Below, piece by piece: positions 8,580 through 17,530 of a stretch of DNA of 64,000 nucleotides (position 1 is its first letter; each line of letters starts with the position of its first letter). Below the pieces are notes generated by a model, which was not told the origin of the DNA, made no database searches, and saw only the letters and a list, made by a program, of their open reading frames with translations. Origin of the DNA: SHZI01 sp031395645 (GTDB taxonomy: Bacteria > Pseudomonadota > Gammaproteobacteria > Steroidobacterales > GCA-2729495). The stretch is from positions 11,538 to 75,537 of the forward strand of contig JANNJM010000036.1 in assembly GCA_031395645.1 (NCBI GenBank). The letters are read 5' to 3'. The translations under genes were made by a program, and so were the position numbers.

Positions 8580-11339
8580 CTAAAACGAATTCACCGCCGC
8601 CACCGCGACGGCCAGGTTGTAGATAATGCTCGTCACCGACGTCCACAAGGGCAGCGGCGGCAGGCGCTCGGTGTCTACAGGCACGACGATCGTGTCTCCG
8701 GGATGGATGCTGCGATTGGCACTACGGAACCAGCCACGGCCCGATGACGCCACCACCTGGCCATTCGCGCGCACGACGTAGATGCGGTTGTTGTCGGCCT
8801 TCTGCGTCATCCCACCACTTAAGTTTACGTAGTCGTTGCGCTCGAGCCCTGGCTGATAAAGGTGGGACGTCACTGTCTGCACCTCGCCAAGCACAGTTAC
8901 TTCCTGGCTGCGCCGTGGGATCACCAGCCGGTCGTCGTTCTTCAGCAGGATGTCGCCTGCTGAGCCCGGGACGCCCTCCAGTATTTTCGGAAGATCAATG
9001 GCGAGCCGCCCCACCGGCTTGGTGTTGCGCAATTCCGCCAGCAACGACTGGCCAGCAGACAGGGACTGCGCACCATCCTTGCCAGCGCCCTGGACCTGGC
9101 TGTTCTGCACGGCCAGCGCTGTCAGGTCCCGCTCGAGCCGGGCGGACAGCGCCTTGATCTGCTCTGCTTCGCGTTCCTCCAGGCTCTTGCGCGTGAATAC
9201 CACGCCCTCGGGAAAGGCGAGATCTGTCAATCCTCCGGCCCGGCGAATCACCGCCGCCAGCGTTTCTCCCCGCTGGATCGCGTAGCGCCCCGGAAAGCGT
9301 ACTTCACCGTCCAGGTTTACTGCTTCCTGCCGGGTCCACTGCGGTACCTGTTTGATCGTGAGCAGATCGAAGGGCTTTAGGAGCACGTCTGCGGCCGCGT
9401 CCCCGCCAAGGGCCAAGGACAGGTTGATGGCGATCAGCTCGGTGCGCCGCGTTTCGCCATCTACCACTTCGTAGCGCGCCAGTTCCGCCTCGGCGCCGAA
9501 CGCGGCCTCGTCCAGGCTGCCACCGGCACGCACCAGATCGGTAACTGTCATTCCCGCCTCCAGTGGGTAAGCGCCGGGCTGCCGCACGCTGCCATCGATG
9601 CTCACCACCTGGCTTGGGTCGCCGCGTGTGCCCTGGCGCCGAAGCTCGTCCAGCAACGGGTCGAGCTGACTGGCACGCGACGACTGGAGATCGAAAACAA
9701 TGATCTGGTCACGGGGCGCCAGCACCAGATTGGAAGCGGAGAGCGGCTGCTCGAAGGCCCGGGCAAGGTCTGCCGACAACGCGACGACACGCCGTTCGGG
9801 TGCGAGCTCCCGTCGAATAAGCACATAATGCAGGTCCGCATTCGGTTGCAGGTCGTCCACGGAGGGGATCACGTCGGTCAGACGCAAACCCCCGCGGTGC
9901 TGGGACAGGCCCGGTCGGTACACGTGCCCGGAAAGCGCCACGGAATCGGCCAGCGTGGGCCTGACAGTTTCGATGCGCAGAACGTCACCGGAACGCAGCG
10001 GCGTCGCGCGGCCCTGTGGAGTATCGAGGTCGACATCGAGGAGGACGCGCCCCTTGGCCGGATCGATACGCTCCAGCCGTGCGAGGCGCGGCGCCGCCTC
10101 GGCCGTTAAGCCGCCCCCCAGCGCGACGAGATCGTTGACCGTGGCCTGACCCCGAAACTCGTAGATCGCTGGCCGCCGGATCTCGCCGGCAATTCCAGCG
10201 ATCTGCCCAATCGGCGGAATGAAAATCAGGTCCCCGGACTGGATGCGGACGTCGTTGCGGGAATCCCCACGCAGAAGCAACGCGTAGAGGTCCAGCGACG
10301 CGATGACCCGGCCATCCCGCTTCAGCTGCACATTGCGGAGTGAACCAATGGATGTCACGCCACCACTGACGAGCAAGGCGTTAGTCATCGTGGAGAGGCC
10401 ACTGATGGTGTAGGACCCGGGCCGCACGGCTTCGCCCGTAACGAGTACCTGCAGCGAGCGCAGTGCACCGAGACCCACTGCGGCACGGGTGCCGATCATC
10501 TGCTCCGCCACGGTGTCCTCGATACGCCGCTGCATTTCGTCGTAGGGCAAACCGGCAACGACGATGGGACCCAGCTCGGGAAAGCGGATCTCACCGTCCC
10601 GGCCGACGACAAGGGAATAACTTGCCTTGACGCTCCCGATGAGCTGCACTTTCACCGTGTCGCCGGGACCAATGACATACTCGGGTGGCACCGGGATATC
10701 CGTTGCTGGCGCATAGGTAGTCGGCACATTGGCGAAAAGGTCATAGCCGAAGGGCTTGAGCGCATCCACTCCGATCAGCTCCAGATTGAGCAGCGACACG
10801 CGCACGCTGAAACGGGCAAGTGCTGGTTCCCGGTTCAGGCGCTGCGTGGCCTCATCCGCGGTGAGTCCGGCCAGCGGAATGGTGGCGGTGACGCCAGGAA
10901 TACGCAGCCGGCCAGCCTTGTCGAGCCGATAGGGATTGGCGGCCATCGCCCGCTCGCGCAGCCCGCTAGCGGCCCGGATCTCGGCCGTCAACGCTTCTGC
11001 CGTTTGCAGTACCTTCAGGTCCAGCAGCACCGTATCACCGCCCCGAATCCGGGGGGGACCCGCGAGGTCTAGTGCCTCTCCCGCAGCAGGTCTGGAAATT
11101 CGGGGCTGACTTAGCGGGGGGTCGGTACGGGTGCCATCGCTGGTCCCCAGCTGCTCCAGCAAAGCCTGCTGTTCTTCCGGCGAGAGCGATTGAAGGAGAC
11201 GCAGCTGATCGGCGGTGGGCGACTGGCTGTGCGCTGGCAGCGCCCCGCCGACGATCAGGGCCAGCACGATCAGAGACTGGATCCAGGGGGTCGCGCCTGA
11301 AGGCGCTCCTGCCCGAGCATTCCATGCGCCCTGCGCCAT
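8580..11339 (-). CDS. outer-membrane polysaccharide export protein with multiple SLBB domains
   Basis: 919 aa from the ATG at 11339, which leaves 49 bases to the stop of pgi. A signal segment (LIVLALIVGGALPAHS) spans about residues 22-38. The Poly_export domain follows (YVIGPGDTVKVQLIG near 220). About six SLBB repeats can be counted by their GxVxxPGxY-like strands: VTGEAVRPGSY, AGEIRRPAIY, LSGHVYRPGL, IDGSVRQPGAY, LDGEVRFPGRY and VLGEVQTVTSH. This is much longer than Wza (about 380 aa) and resembles the large Wza-like exporters. The last residues are hydrophobic (VTSIIYNLAVAVAAV). A REP-like palindrome lies within its 5' codons. Confidence 0.88.
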   Translation of the reverse strand: MAQGAWNARAGAPSGATPWIQSLIVLALIVGGALPAHSQSPTADQLRLLQSLSPEEQQALLEQLGTSDGTRTDPPLSQPRISRPAAGEALDLAGPPRIRGGDTVLLDLKVLQTAEALTAEIRAASGLRERAMAANPYRLDKAGRLRIPGVTATIPLAGLTADEATQRLNREPALARFSVRVSLLNLELIGVDALKPFGYDLFANVPTTYAPATDIPVPPEYVIGPGDTVKVQLIGSVKASYSLVVGRDGEIRFPELGPIVVAGLPYDEMQRRIEDTVAEQMIGTRAAVGLGALRSLQVLVTGEAVRPGSYTISGLSTMTNALLVSGGVTSIGSLRNVQLKRDGRVIASLDLYALLLRGDSRNDVRIQSGDLIFIPPIGQIAGIAGEIRRPAIYEFRGQATVNDLVALGGGLTAEAAPRLARLERIDPAKGRVLLDVDLDTPQGRATPLRSGDVLRIETVRPTLADSVALSGHVYRPGLSQHRGGLRLTDVIPSVDDLQPNADLHYVLIRRELAPERRVVALSADLARAFEQPLSASNLVLAPRDQIIVFDLQSSRASQLDPLLDELRRQGTRGDPSQVVSIDGSVRQPGAYPLEAGMTVTDLVRAGGSLDEAAFGAEAELARYEVVDGETRRTELIAINLSLALGGDAAADVLLKPFDLLTIKQVPQWTRQEAVNLDGEVRFPGRYAIQRGETLAAVIRRAGGLTDLAFPEGVVFTRKSLEEREAEQIKALSARLERDLTALAVQNSQVQGAGKDGAQSLSAGQSLLAELRNTKPVGRLAIDLPKILEGVPGSAGDILLKNDDRLVIPRRSQEVTVLGEVQTVTSHLYQPGLERNDYVNLSGGMTQKADNNRIYVVRANGQVVASSGRGWFRSANRSIHPGDTIVVPVDTERLPPLPLWTSVTSIIYNLAVAVAAVNSF
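11291..11311. repeat. REP-like palindrome inside the SLBB export gene
   Basis: TCGCGCCTGAAGGCGCTCCT, identical over 20 bases to the two other copies. It lies in the codons for residues about 10-16, just before the signal-peptide hydrophobic core, and encodes RAGAPSGA in frame. Confidence 0.75.
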
Positions 11340-11388
11340 CGTTTCGGTATCCCCGCTGAAGTCCCGCCGCAGCTTACCCAATTCGCCG

Positions 11389-13035
11389 TCAGCTGTCGTT
11401 GGTCCAGCGCCGAAGCACGTGGCCGATGCCCGGCAATACCGGCGTCGGCGTCGCCCGCTGCAGCTCCTCGTACATCCCCACGGCCATCCCCTTGCCCAGC
11501 TCCACGCCCCACTGGTCAAATGGATTGATCCCCCAGATGCAGGACTGCACGAAGACCTTCTGCTCGTAGAGGGCAATGAGAAAACCGAGGCTGTGCGGGT
11601 CAAGCCGCCGCAGGAGCAGGATGTTGCTGGGATGATTACCCGCGTGAACCTTGTGGGGCGCGAGGCGCGCCACTTCCGCCGTGGATTTGCCTTTGGCCGC
11701 TAGCTCCGCCTGCGCGGCTTCCAGCGTGTAGCCCCGCGCGAAGGCTTCCGCCTGGGCAAGCAGGTTCGCGAGGCCCACCAGGTGCTGATCGGCGTACGGG
11801 CTTGAGCCCTCCACCGGGGCGATGAAGTCGGCCGCGAACCTGACCGTCCCCTGGTGCAGGAGCTGGAAGAACGAGTGCTGGCCGTTATTGCCCGGCTCGC
11901 CCCAGATCACGGTCCCGGTGCTCCAGCGCACCGGCTGGCCGTCGCGGGTGACCCCTTTGCCATTGCTCTCCATTTCGAGCTGCTGCAGGTACGCCGGAAA
12001 GCGATGCAGCCGCCCGTCGTAGGGCAGAATCGCCTGGCTGGTGGTGCCCTGAAGGTTCTGGTTCCAGACGGCAATCAGCGCCATCAGCACGGGCAGGTTG
12101 TCCGCCAGGGGCGCCGTGCGGAAATGCTCATCCAGCGTGTGACCACCAGCCAGCAGCTCCCGGAAGTGCTCGCTGCCCACGGCGATCGCGATAGCGAGCC
12201 CGATGGATGACCAGAGGGAATACCGGCCGCCGACCCAGTCCCACATCCGGAAGCGGTGCTCCTCCGCAATACCAAACGTGTCCATGGCCGCCGCGTTCAC
12301 CGAGACGGCGACGAAGTGCCGGGCGACGGCCGCCTCTCCGAGCTGACTCAGGAACCAGGTCCGGGCCGCGTTGGCGTTCAGCGCCGTTTCCCAGGTGACG
12401 AAGGTCTTGGAGCAGACGATAAAAAGAGTTTCGGCCGCGGGCACCCGGGCAAGCACGTCGGCCAGCTGGGTGCCATCGACGTTCGAGATAAAGTGAATCT
12501 GCAGGTCCGGCGTGCGGTACTCGTGGAGCGCCTCGATCGCCATCACGAGCCCGAGGTCAGAACCGCCAATGCCGATGTTGACGACGTGGCGGATCCGCGC
12601 GCCGGTGGACCCACGGTATTCGCCCGAGCCGATGGCATCCGCCAGCGCCAGCATGCGCTCACGCTCCACCTCGATCTCAAGGCGGATATCCGTGCCTGAG
12701 ATCACGAGCGGCGGACTCGCGGGCCCACTCGCAGGGGAGCGCAGTGCCATGTGCTGTGCCGGGCGGTTCTCGGTGGCGTTCACCACCTCGCCAGCGAAGA
12801 GTGCTTGTATACGTCGCGGCACGTCCCGCTCGCCCGCGAGTGCGAGCAGCAGTCTGAGGGTGTCGGTGGTCAGCCGGTGGCGGGAGAAATCCAGCAGGCA
12901 GTGATCGTACTGGCGGGACAAGGCCTCAAAGCGGCCCGGTTGATCGAGGAGGTCACGGAGGTGGGTGCCGGACAACGCCTCGGCATGTTGCTGCAGCGAC
13001 TTCCAGGCTGAGGCCTGGAGCAGGTCGTCCGCCAT
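11389..13035 (-). CDS. pgi: glucose-6-phosphate isomerase
   Basis: 548 aa, normal length. It interconverts glucose 6-phosphate and fructose 6-phosphate in the cytoplasm. Family signatures are present: NIGIGGSDLGLVMAIEAL, the PGI signature region FIVCSKTFVTWETALN, DWVGGRYSLWSSIGLAIAI, and the C-terminal SCIWGINPFDQWGVELGK. It sits between the sugar epimerase (12-base gap) and the export protein, inside the polysaccharide operon. It may help balance hexose-phosphate supply for nucleotide-sugar synthesis, which is inference from position. Whether it is the only pgi of the genome cannot be told here. Confidence 0.97.
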   Translation of the reverse strand: MADDLLQASAWKSLQQHAEALSGTHLRDLLDQPGRFEALSRQYDHCLLDFSRHRLTTDTLRLLLALAGERDVPRRIQALFAGEVVNATENRPAQHMALRSPASGPASPPLVISGTDIRLEIEVERERMLALADAIGSGEYRGSTGARIRHVVNIGIGGSDLGLVMAIEALHEYRTPDLQIHFISNVDGTQLADVLARVPAAETLFIVCSKTFVTWETALNANAARTWFLSQLGEAAVARHFVAVSVNAAAMDTFGIAEEHRFRMWDWVGGRYSLWSSIGLAIAIAVGSEHFRELLAGGHTLDEHFRTAPLADNLPVLMALIAVWNQNLQGTTSQAILPYDGRLHRFPAYLQQLEMESNGKGVTRDGQPVRWSTGTVIWGEPGNNGQHSFFQLLHQGTVRFAADFIAPVEGSSPYADQHLVGLANLLAQAEAFARGYTLEAAQAELAAKGKSTAEVARLAPHKVHAGNHPSNILLLRRLDPHSLGFLIALYEQKVFVQSCIWGINPFDQWGVELGKGMAVGMYEELQRATPTPVLPGIGHVLRRWTNDS

Positions 13036-13047
13036 GCGATCACTCCT

Positions 13048-14061
13048 CTAGAGGGTGATCTTATGGTAATCCAGATACCAGTCCACGAAACGGCCGACGC
13101 CCACTTCCACGGGCGTGGCCGGCCGGTAGCCCACGTCGTTGACGAGGTCTTCAACGTCGGCCCAGGTGTCCGGCACGTCCCCCGCCTGCAGGGGCAACAG
13201 GTTTTTCTCGGCGGTGCGGCCGAGGCGCAGCTCCAGCACTTCGATGTAGCGCATCAGGTCCACCGGCTGGGCATTGCCAATGTTGTACAGCCGGTAGGGT
13301 GCCCGGCTCGTGCCCGGATCGGGCCGGTCAGAATCCCAGGCATCGTTACCCGTGGCCACGCGGTCCACGGCAGCGACGATGCCCCCGACGATGTCGTCCA
13401 CGTAGGTGAAGTCGCGCCGGTGCTTGCCATAGTTGAAGACGTCGATCGGCTTGCCGTCGAGGATGGCCTTCGTGAACAGGAACAGGGCCATGTCCGGGCG
13501 GCCCCAGGGTCCGTAAACGGTAAAAAAGCGCAGCCCCGTCACCGGCAGGCCGTAGAGGCTGGCGTAAGTGTGCGCCATGAGCTCATTGGCCTTTTTCGTC
13601 GCGGCGTACAGCGACAGCGGATGATCGACGTTCTGGTGAACGGAGAACGGCATCTTCGTGTTGGCGCCGTACACGGAGCTCGTGGAGGCATACACCAGGT
13701 GCTGCACGGAGTGATGCCGGCAGCCCTCGAGCACGTTGAGCGTGCCGACGACGTTGCTGTCCACGTAGATGTGCGGGTTCTGGATGGAGTAGCGCACGCC
13801 GGCCTGGGCGCCCAGGTGGATCACCCGCTCGAAGCGCTCGGCCTTGAACAGCGCCTCCATGCCCTCGCGGTTGGCCAGGTCGAGCAGCACGAAGCGGAAG
13901 CGCGACTCCTTCTGGAGGATGGCGAGGCGCGCCTTCTTGAGGTTGACGTCGTAGTAGTCGTTGAGGTTGTCGAGTCCGACGACCTCGTCACCGCGGGCGA
14001 GCAGCCGTCTGGCCGTCGTGGAGCCGATAAAACCAGCAGCGCCGGTGACCAGAATCTTCAT
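13048..14061 (-). CDS. nucleotide-sugar epimerase (UDP-glucuronate 4-epimerase type)
   Basis: 337 aa from the ATG at 14061, where the Rossmann loop begins immediately (MKILVTGAAGFIGS). The extended SDR signature is complete: TGxxGxxG, the catalytic pair YAATK (Tyr-x3-Lys), and ASTSSVYG. The NLNDYYDVNLKKARL stretch is typical of CapI/LspL-type UDP-glucuronate epimerases, which also resemble UDP-GlcNAc(A) epimerases. It lies 13 bases after the dehydrogenase gene. The pair would make a UDP-uronic acid and its C4 epimer for the polymer. Which sugar (GlcA/GalA or the N-acetylated forms) is not settled by sequence. Confidence 0.88.
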   Translation of the reverse strand: MKILVTGAAGFIGSTTARRLLARGDEVVGLDNLNDYYDVNLKKARLAILQKESRFRFVLLDLANREGMEALFKAERFERVIHLGAQAGVRYSIQNPHIYVDSNVVGTLNVLEGCRHHSVQHLVYASTSSVYGANTKMPFSVHQNVDHPLSLYAATKKANELMAHTYASLYGLPVTGLRFFTVYGPWGRPDMALFLFTKAILDGKPIDVFNYGKHRRDFTYVDDIVGGIVAAVDRVATGNDAWDSDRPDPGTSRAPYRLYNIGNAQPVDLMRYIEVLELRLGRTAEKNLLPLQAGDVPDTWADVEDLVNDVGYRPATPVEVGVGRFVDWYLDYHKITL

Positions 14062-14074
14062 CAGCAGGCCGACC

Positions 14075-15364
14075 CTAGAGCCGGGCGTCCACCTGGTCAG
14101 CAGGCAGCAGGCTCTTGATGTCGTAGAGCACGTGCTCCTTGCGACCCCAGGCGTGAATGGCCGCAGGTGCCATGTCACGGAACTGGTGGTGCGCCACCGC
14201 CAGCACCAGGCCGTCGTACTGGCCGGCAGCGGGCGGCTGGGTGAGAATGTCGAGGCCGTACTCGTGCTTCACAACGTGTGCATCGGCCCAGGGGTCGTAG
14301 ATATCGACGACCGCGCCATACGATTTCAGTTCCTGGACGACATCCACCACCCGGGTATTGCGCACGTCGGGGCAGTTTTCCTTGAAGGTGATGCCAAGCA
14401 CCAGGATCTTTGACTTCGGCAGGCTCATGCCCCGCTTCACCATGAGGCGGATGACCTCGGTCGCCACATACAGGCCCATGTTGTCGTTGATGCGACGGCC
14501 CGCGAGGATCATCTCGGGGTGGTAACCCATCTCTTGGGACTTGTGCGTCAGGTAGTAGGGATCCACGCCGATGCAGTGGCCACCCACCAGGCCGGGCCGA
14601 AACGGCAGGAAGTTCCATTTGGTGCCGGCCGCCTGCAGGACCTCCAGCGTGTCGAGTCCCATGCGGTTGAAGATCAGGGCCAGTTCGTTGATCAGCGCGA
14701 TGTTCACGTCACGTTGAGTGTTCTCGATGACCTTGGCCGCCTCGGCAACCCGGATGCTCGAAGCGGGATAGGTGCCGGCCGTGATGATACGGGCATACAG
14801 GGCATCGACGAATTTTGCCGCTTCCGGCGTGGACCCGGCGGTGATCTTGCGGATCGTCGTCAGCCTGTGCTCCTTGTCGCCCGGATTAATCCGCTCAGGG
14901 CTGTAACCCACGTAAAAATCCTGATTCAGCTTGAGTCCCGACACCTGCTCGAGGATCGGCGCGCAGTCATCCTCGGTGCAGCCCGGATAGACCGTGGACT
15001 CGTAGATCACGATCGCCCCCTTGCCCAGCACCTGGCCGACCGTGCGACTGGCCGAACGGAGCGCACTGATGTCGGGGCGTTTGGCCGCATCGATAGGCGT
15101 GGGCACCGTGACGATATAGACGTCGCGGCCCCGCAGGGCCTCGAGGTCGGTGGCAAATTTCAGGTTTTTCGCCGCCTTGAGTTCGTGGCTGTCGGTTTCC
15201 AGCGTGAAGTCATTGCCGGCCTGCAGATCGGCAATGCGCTTGGGATCGATGTCGAAACCGACGGTGTCCAGGTGCCGGCCGAACTCGACGGCCAGTGGCA
15301 GGCCGACGTAGCCGAGCCCCACGACGGCTACCTTGGCATCACTTATCTGCTTGAAATTGGTCAT
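14075..15364 (-). CDS. tviB: nucleotide-sugar 6-dehydrogenase, TviB/VipA family
   Basis: 429 aa. It oxidises C6 of a UDP-sugar (UDP-GlcNAc or UDP-GalNAc in the characterised TviB/WbpO family) with two NAD+. It shows the N-terminal NAD fold (VAVVGLGYVGLPLAVEFG), the YESTVYPGCTED segment, the hinge YSPERINPGD and the catalytic cysteine in GGHCIGVDPYYL. It is the first gene of the operon, with 130 bases of non-coding DNA upstream. The downstream epimerase looks like a UDP-glucuronate type, so the exact substrate remains open. Confidence 0.9.
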   Translation of the reverse strand: MTNFKQISDAKVAVVGLGYVGLPLAVEFGRHLDTVGFDIDPKRIADLQAGNDFTLETDSHELKAAKNLKFATDLEALRGRDVYIVTVPTPIDAAKRPDISALRSASRTVGQVLGKGAIVIYESTVYPGCTEDDCAPILEQVSGLKLNQDFYVGYSPERINPGDKEHRLTTIRKITAGSTPEAAKFVDALYARIITAGTYPASSIRVAEAAKVIENTQRDVNIALINELALIFNRMGLDTLEVLQAAGTKWNFLPFRPGLVGGHCIGVDPYYLTHKSQEMGYHPEMILAGRRINDNMGLYVATEVIRLMVKRGMSLPKSKILVLGITFKENCPDVRNTRVVDVVQELKSYGAVVDIYDPWADAHVVKHEYGLDILTQPPAAGQYDGLVLAVAHHQFRDMAPAAIHAWGRKEHVLYDIKSLLPADQVDARL

Positions 15365-15436
15365 ATTCTTGCTGCGCCTGGCGCTGTTTTTATCCCTGCA
15401 AATTGTCCCAGATGGCGGGGCTTGAAGGCCAACACC

Positions 15437-15466
15437 GCCGTCACACTACAGCAGAAACGTGACGGC
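15437..15466. promoter_or_regulatory. 8-bp inverted repeat upstream of the polysaccharide operon
   Basis: GCCGTCAC (15437-15444) is repeated inverted as GTGACGGC (15459-15466) with a 14-base spacer. It lies about 73-102 bases upstream of the tviB start and 29-58 bases downstream of the dnaQ stop. With no following T-run on the minus strand, it is a poor intrinsic terminator. A dyad operator for the polysaccharide operon is possible. No convincing -35/-10 pair was recognised in this 130-base interval. Confidence 0.3.
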
Positions 15467-15494
15467 CAGTAGGGCACGGCCAGGCTTACCTTCA

Positions 15495-16226
15495 TCAGGC
15501 GTCGCCACCCAGCGTGCGCCAGACGGTCTTGCCACCACTCTCCCTGTCGAGCAGGACCAGATGACGTTCGTGCTCGTCGAGTTCCACGGCCGATGCGCGC
15601 ATCACGGTGAGACGCAAGCCCTCGCGGACCACGGGACGCGCCACCGCCTTAAGCGCAGATTCCTGCGTCTCCTGCTCGAGCAGCAGCGCGGCCTGCCCAC
15701 CGGTCATGCCGAGGTAGACATCCGCGAGGAGCTGGGCGTCGAGCAATGCGCCGTGAAACTCCCGGCCGGTATTGTCCACGGCATAGCGTTTGCAGAGGGC
15801 GTCCAGGCTGTTGCGCTGGCCGGGGTGCAGATGTCGTGCGAGGCTCAGGGTATCCAGTACCGTGCACAGGTCCGCGATACATGGCACCTTGGCACCCTCC
15901 TCGTCCGGATGGACCTGCCGCAGCTCCGCATCCAGAAACCCCACGTCGAACTTCGCGTTGTGGATGATCAGCTCGGCGCCGGCCACGAACTCGATGAACT
16001 CCCGTGCCACCTCCGCAAAACGCGGCTTGCCAACCAGCATGTCGACTGAGATGCCGTGCACTTCCTGAGCGCCAGGATCGATATCCCGGTCGGGCTGCAG
16101 GTAATGATGCAGGGTGCGATGGGTACGGCGGCGATTCACGAGCTCTACACACCCGAGCTCGACGATCCGGTGGCCCTTTTCGACTTCCAGTCCGGTGGTT
16201 TCCGTGTCCAGCACAATCTGTCGCAT
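15495..16226 (-). CDS. dnaQ: DNA polymerase III epsilon subunit (3'-5' proofreading exonuclease)
   Basis: 243 aa from the ATG at 16226, so the protein begins directly with the first exonuclease motif (MRQIVLDTETTGLEVEKGH, catalytic Asp and Glu in DTET). Exo II is the IIHNAKFDVGFLD segment and Exo III the FHGALLDAQLLADVYLGM segment (HxAxxD). It proofreads for the replicative polymerase core. It follows rnhA by 19 bases in the same direction; in Escherichia coli the same genes are adjacent but divergent. Confidence 0.95.
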   Translation of the reverse strand: MRQIVLDTETTGLEVEKGHRIVELGCVELVNRRRTHRTLHHYLQPDRDIDPGAQEVHGISVDMLVGKPRFAEVAREFIEFVAGAELIIHNAKFDVGFLDAELRQVHPDEEGAKVPCIADLCTVLDTLSLARHLHPGQRNSLDALCKRYAVDNTGREFHGALLDAQLLADVYLGMTGGQAALLLEQETQESALKAVARPVVREGLRLTVMRASAVELDEHERHLVLLDRESGGKTVWRTLGGDA

Positions 16227-16245
16227 GTTTCTGACCCGACGCCTG

Positions 16246-16713
16246 CTACGTTGCTGCCCGCTCGGGCGATGATCCGGCAGCGAGGAGGTCGTCCAGACCG
16301 CGATTGGCAAGTGCATCCGCACGTTCGTTTTCCGGATGACCGGAATGCCCCTTCACCCAGTGCCACTCGACCTGGTGACGAGCCGCCGCTTCCTCCAGGC
16401 GGCGCCAGAGGTCCTCGTTTTTCACCGGTTTGCGGGCGGCCGTTCGCCAGCCCGAAGCCTTCCACTTGGGCAACCACTCGCCGATACCCTTCCTGACGTA
16501 CTCGGAGTCGGTATAAACGGCGACCGCGCAGGGGCGGCTGAGCGCCTGCAAACCTTCGATTGCCGCCATCAGCTCCATACGGTTGTTGGTGGTCAAAAGG
16601 GCGCCGCCGGAGAGTTCTCGCTCCTGGCCCCGCGTGCGCAGGAGCACCCCCCACCCCCCGGGCCCCGGATTGCCGCGGCACGCGCCATCAGTGTAGAGCT
16701 CCACGTCGGTCAT
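16246..16713 (-). CDS. rnhA: ribonuclease HI
   Basis: 155 aa, the usual length. It degrades the RNA strand of RNA-DNA hybrids. The catalytic carboxylates appear in YTDGACRGNPGPGGWG (Asp), NNRMELMAAI (Glu), VYTDSEYVRKGI (Asp) and ENERADALAN (Asp). The ATG overlaps the stop of the upstream methyltransferase by 4 bases, which fixes this start over longer versions. It forms an operon with the YafS-like gene and dnaQ. Confidence 0.97.
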   Translation of the reverse strand: MTDVELYTDGACRGNPGPGGWGVLLRTRGQERELSGGALLTTNNRMELMAAIEGLQALSRPCAVAVYTDSEYVRKGIGEWLPKWKASGWRTAARKPVKNEDLWRRLEEAAARHQVEWHWVKGHSGHPENERADALANRGLDDLLAAGSSPERAAT

Positions 16714-17453
16714 GCTGCATTCCGCGTGGAGGGATTGACGAGGCCGCCAACCAGCTGGGTGCGACGGCGAAACACCGGGCGGATGGGAGTTACGGTAAAG
16801 ACTTCCTTGCGGGCCAGAAGCAGGTAGCAGCTGGCCAGCGGATGCCAGCGCCGAAAATGGGCGGGAGTCAGGGGCCACTGGCCGGCATCGCGATCCCCTT
16901 GGGGTGATTGCGCCGGAACGGTCGTGAACGGCCGATACACAGGTGCTGCGAGGTGATGGAAACGGGCAGGCTGGACGTGGTAGTCGAGGAGGTGCAGCCA
17001 GTCCCGCAGCCGAAACTCGGACACCATGCGCTGGCTACCGGTCGGAAACCTGCGCCGGGACAGGTAGTGGCGTACGCCCCACCATCCCCAGGGATTCAGG
17101 CCCGTGATGACCACGTGGCCGTCCGGCCGGAGAATCCGGTCGACTTCGCGCAGCACGGCGTGCGGATCTGCCGTGGTCTCGAGTACGTGCGGGAGGAAGA
17201 CCGCATCGATCGAGTCAGTGGCCACCGCAAGGTCCTCCGGGGCGCTCAAGAAGTCCACCCCCGGGCCACTCACCGGAGCGACCACCGCGTAACGCCGGGT
17301 ACGGGCGTACCGCCGAAAAAGTGCAGGGTCGCCCCAGGTGCCAATCTGGAGGAACTGGTCACCGAAGATGTTCTCAAAGGCGGCCGCAACCTGGCGAGAC
17401 TCCTCGCGCAGCAGGTCCGTACCGGTCCCAGTCTCGAGCCAATGAGCGCGCAT
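16710..17453 (-). CDS. YafS-like SAM-dependent methyltransferase
   Basis: 247 aa. A methyltransferase-11 type core is visible: DSIDAVFLPHVLETTADPH and LREVDRILRPDGHVVITGLNPWG. The N-terminal motif I is unusual (RRYAVVAPVSGPGVDF), without the normal GxGxG, which is typical of this small family. The gene sits beside rnhA and dnaQ, as does yafS of Escherichia coli; function is not established there. It is translationally coupled to rnhA. Confidence 0.82.
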   Translation of the reverse strand: MRAHWLETGTGTDLLREESRQVAAAFENIFGDQFLQIGTWGDPALFRRYARTRRYAVVAPVSGPGVDFLSAPEDLAVATDSIDAVFLPHVLETTADPHAVLREVDRILRPDGHVVITGLNPWGWWGVRHYLSRRRFPTGSQRMVSEFRLRDWLHLLDYHVQPARFHHLAAPVYRPFTTVPAQSPQGDRDAGQWPLTPAHFRRWHPLASCYLLLARKEVFTVTPIRPVFRRRTQLVGGLVNPSTRNAA

Positions 17454-17530
17454 GGGCCTATATTAGCCCAGGCCCGTCGCCGAGCCTTACAATGCGGACT
17501 TTCGCAATCCGCACTTCAAGTGAGGCGCCC

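Noticed and set aside
13063..14118. Plus-strand open frame of 351 codons opposite the epimerase
   Set aside because: Val/His/Arg-rich shadow; the epimerase has all catalytic residues.
15437..15466. Intrinsic terminator for dnaQ
   Set aside because: Hairpin present but with a 14-base loop and no T-run on the transcribed side; listed only as a dyad.
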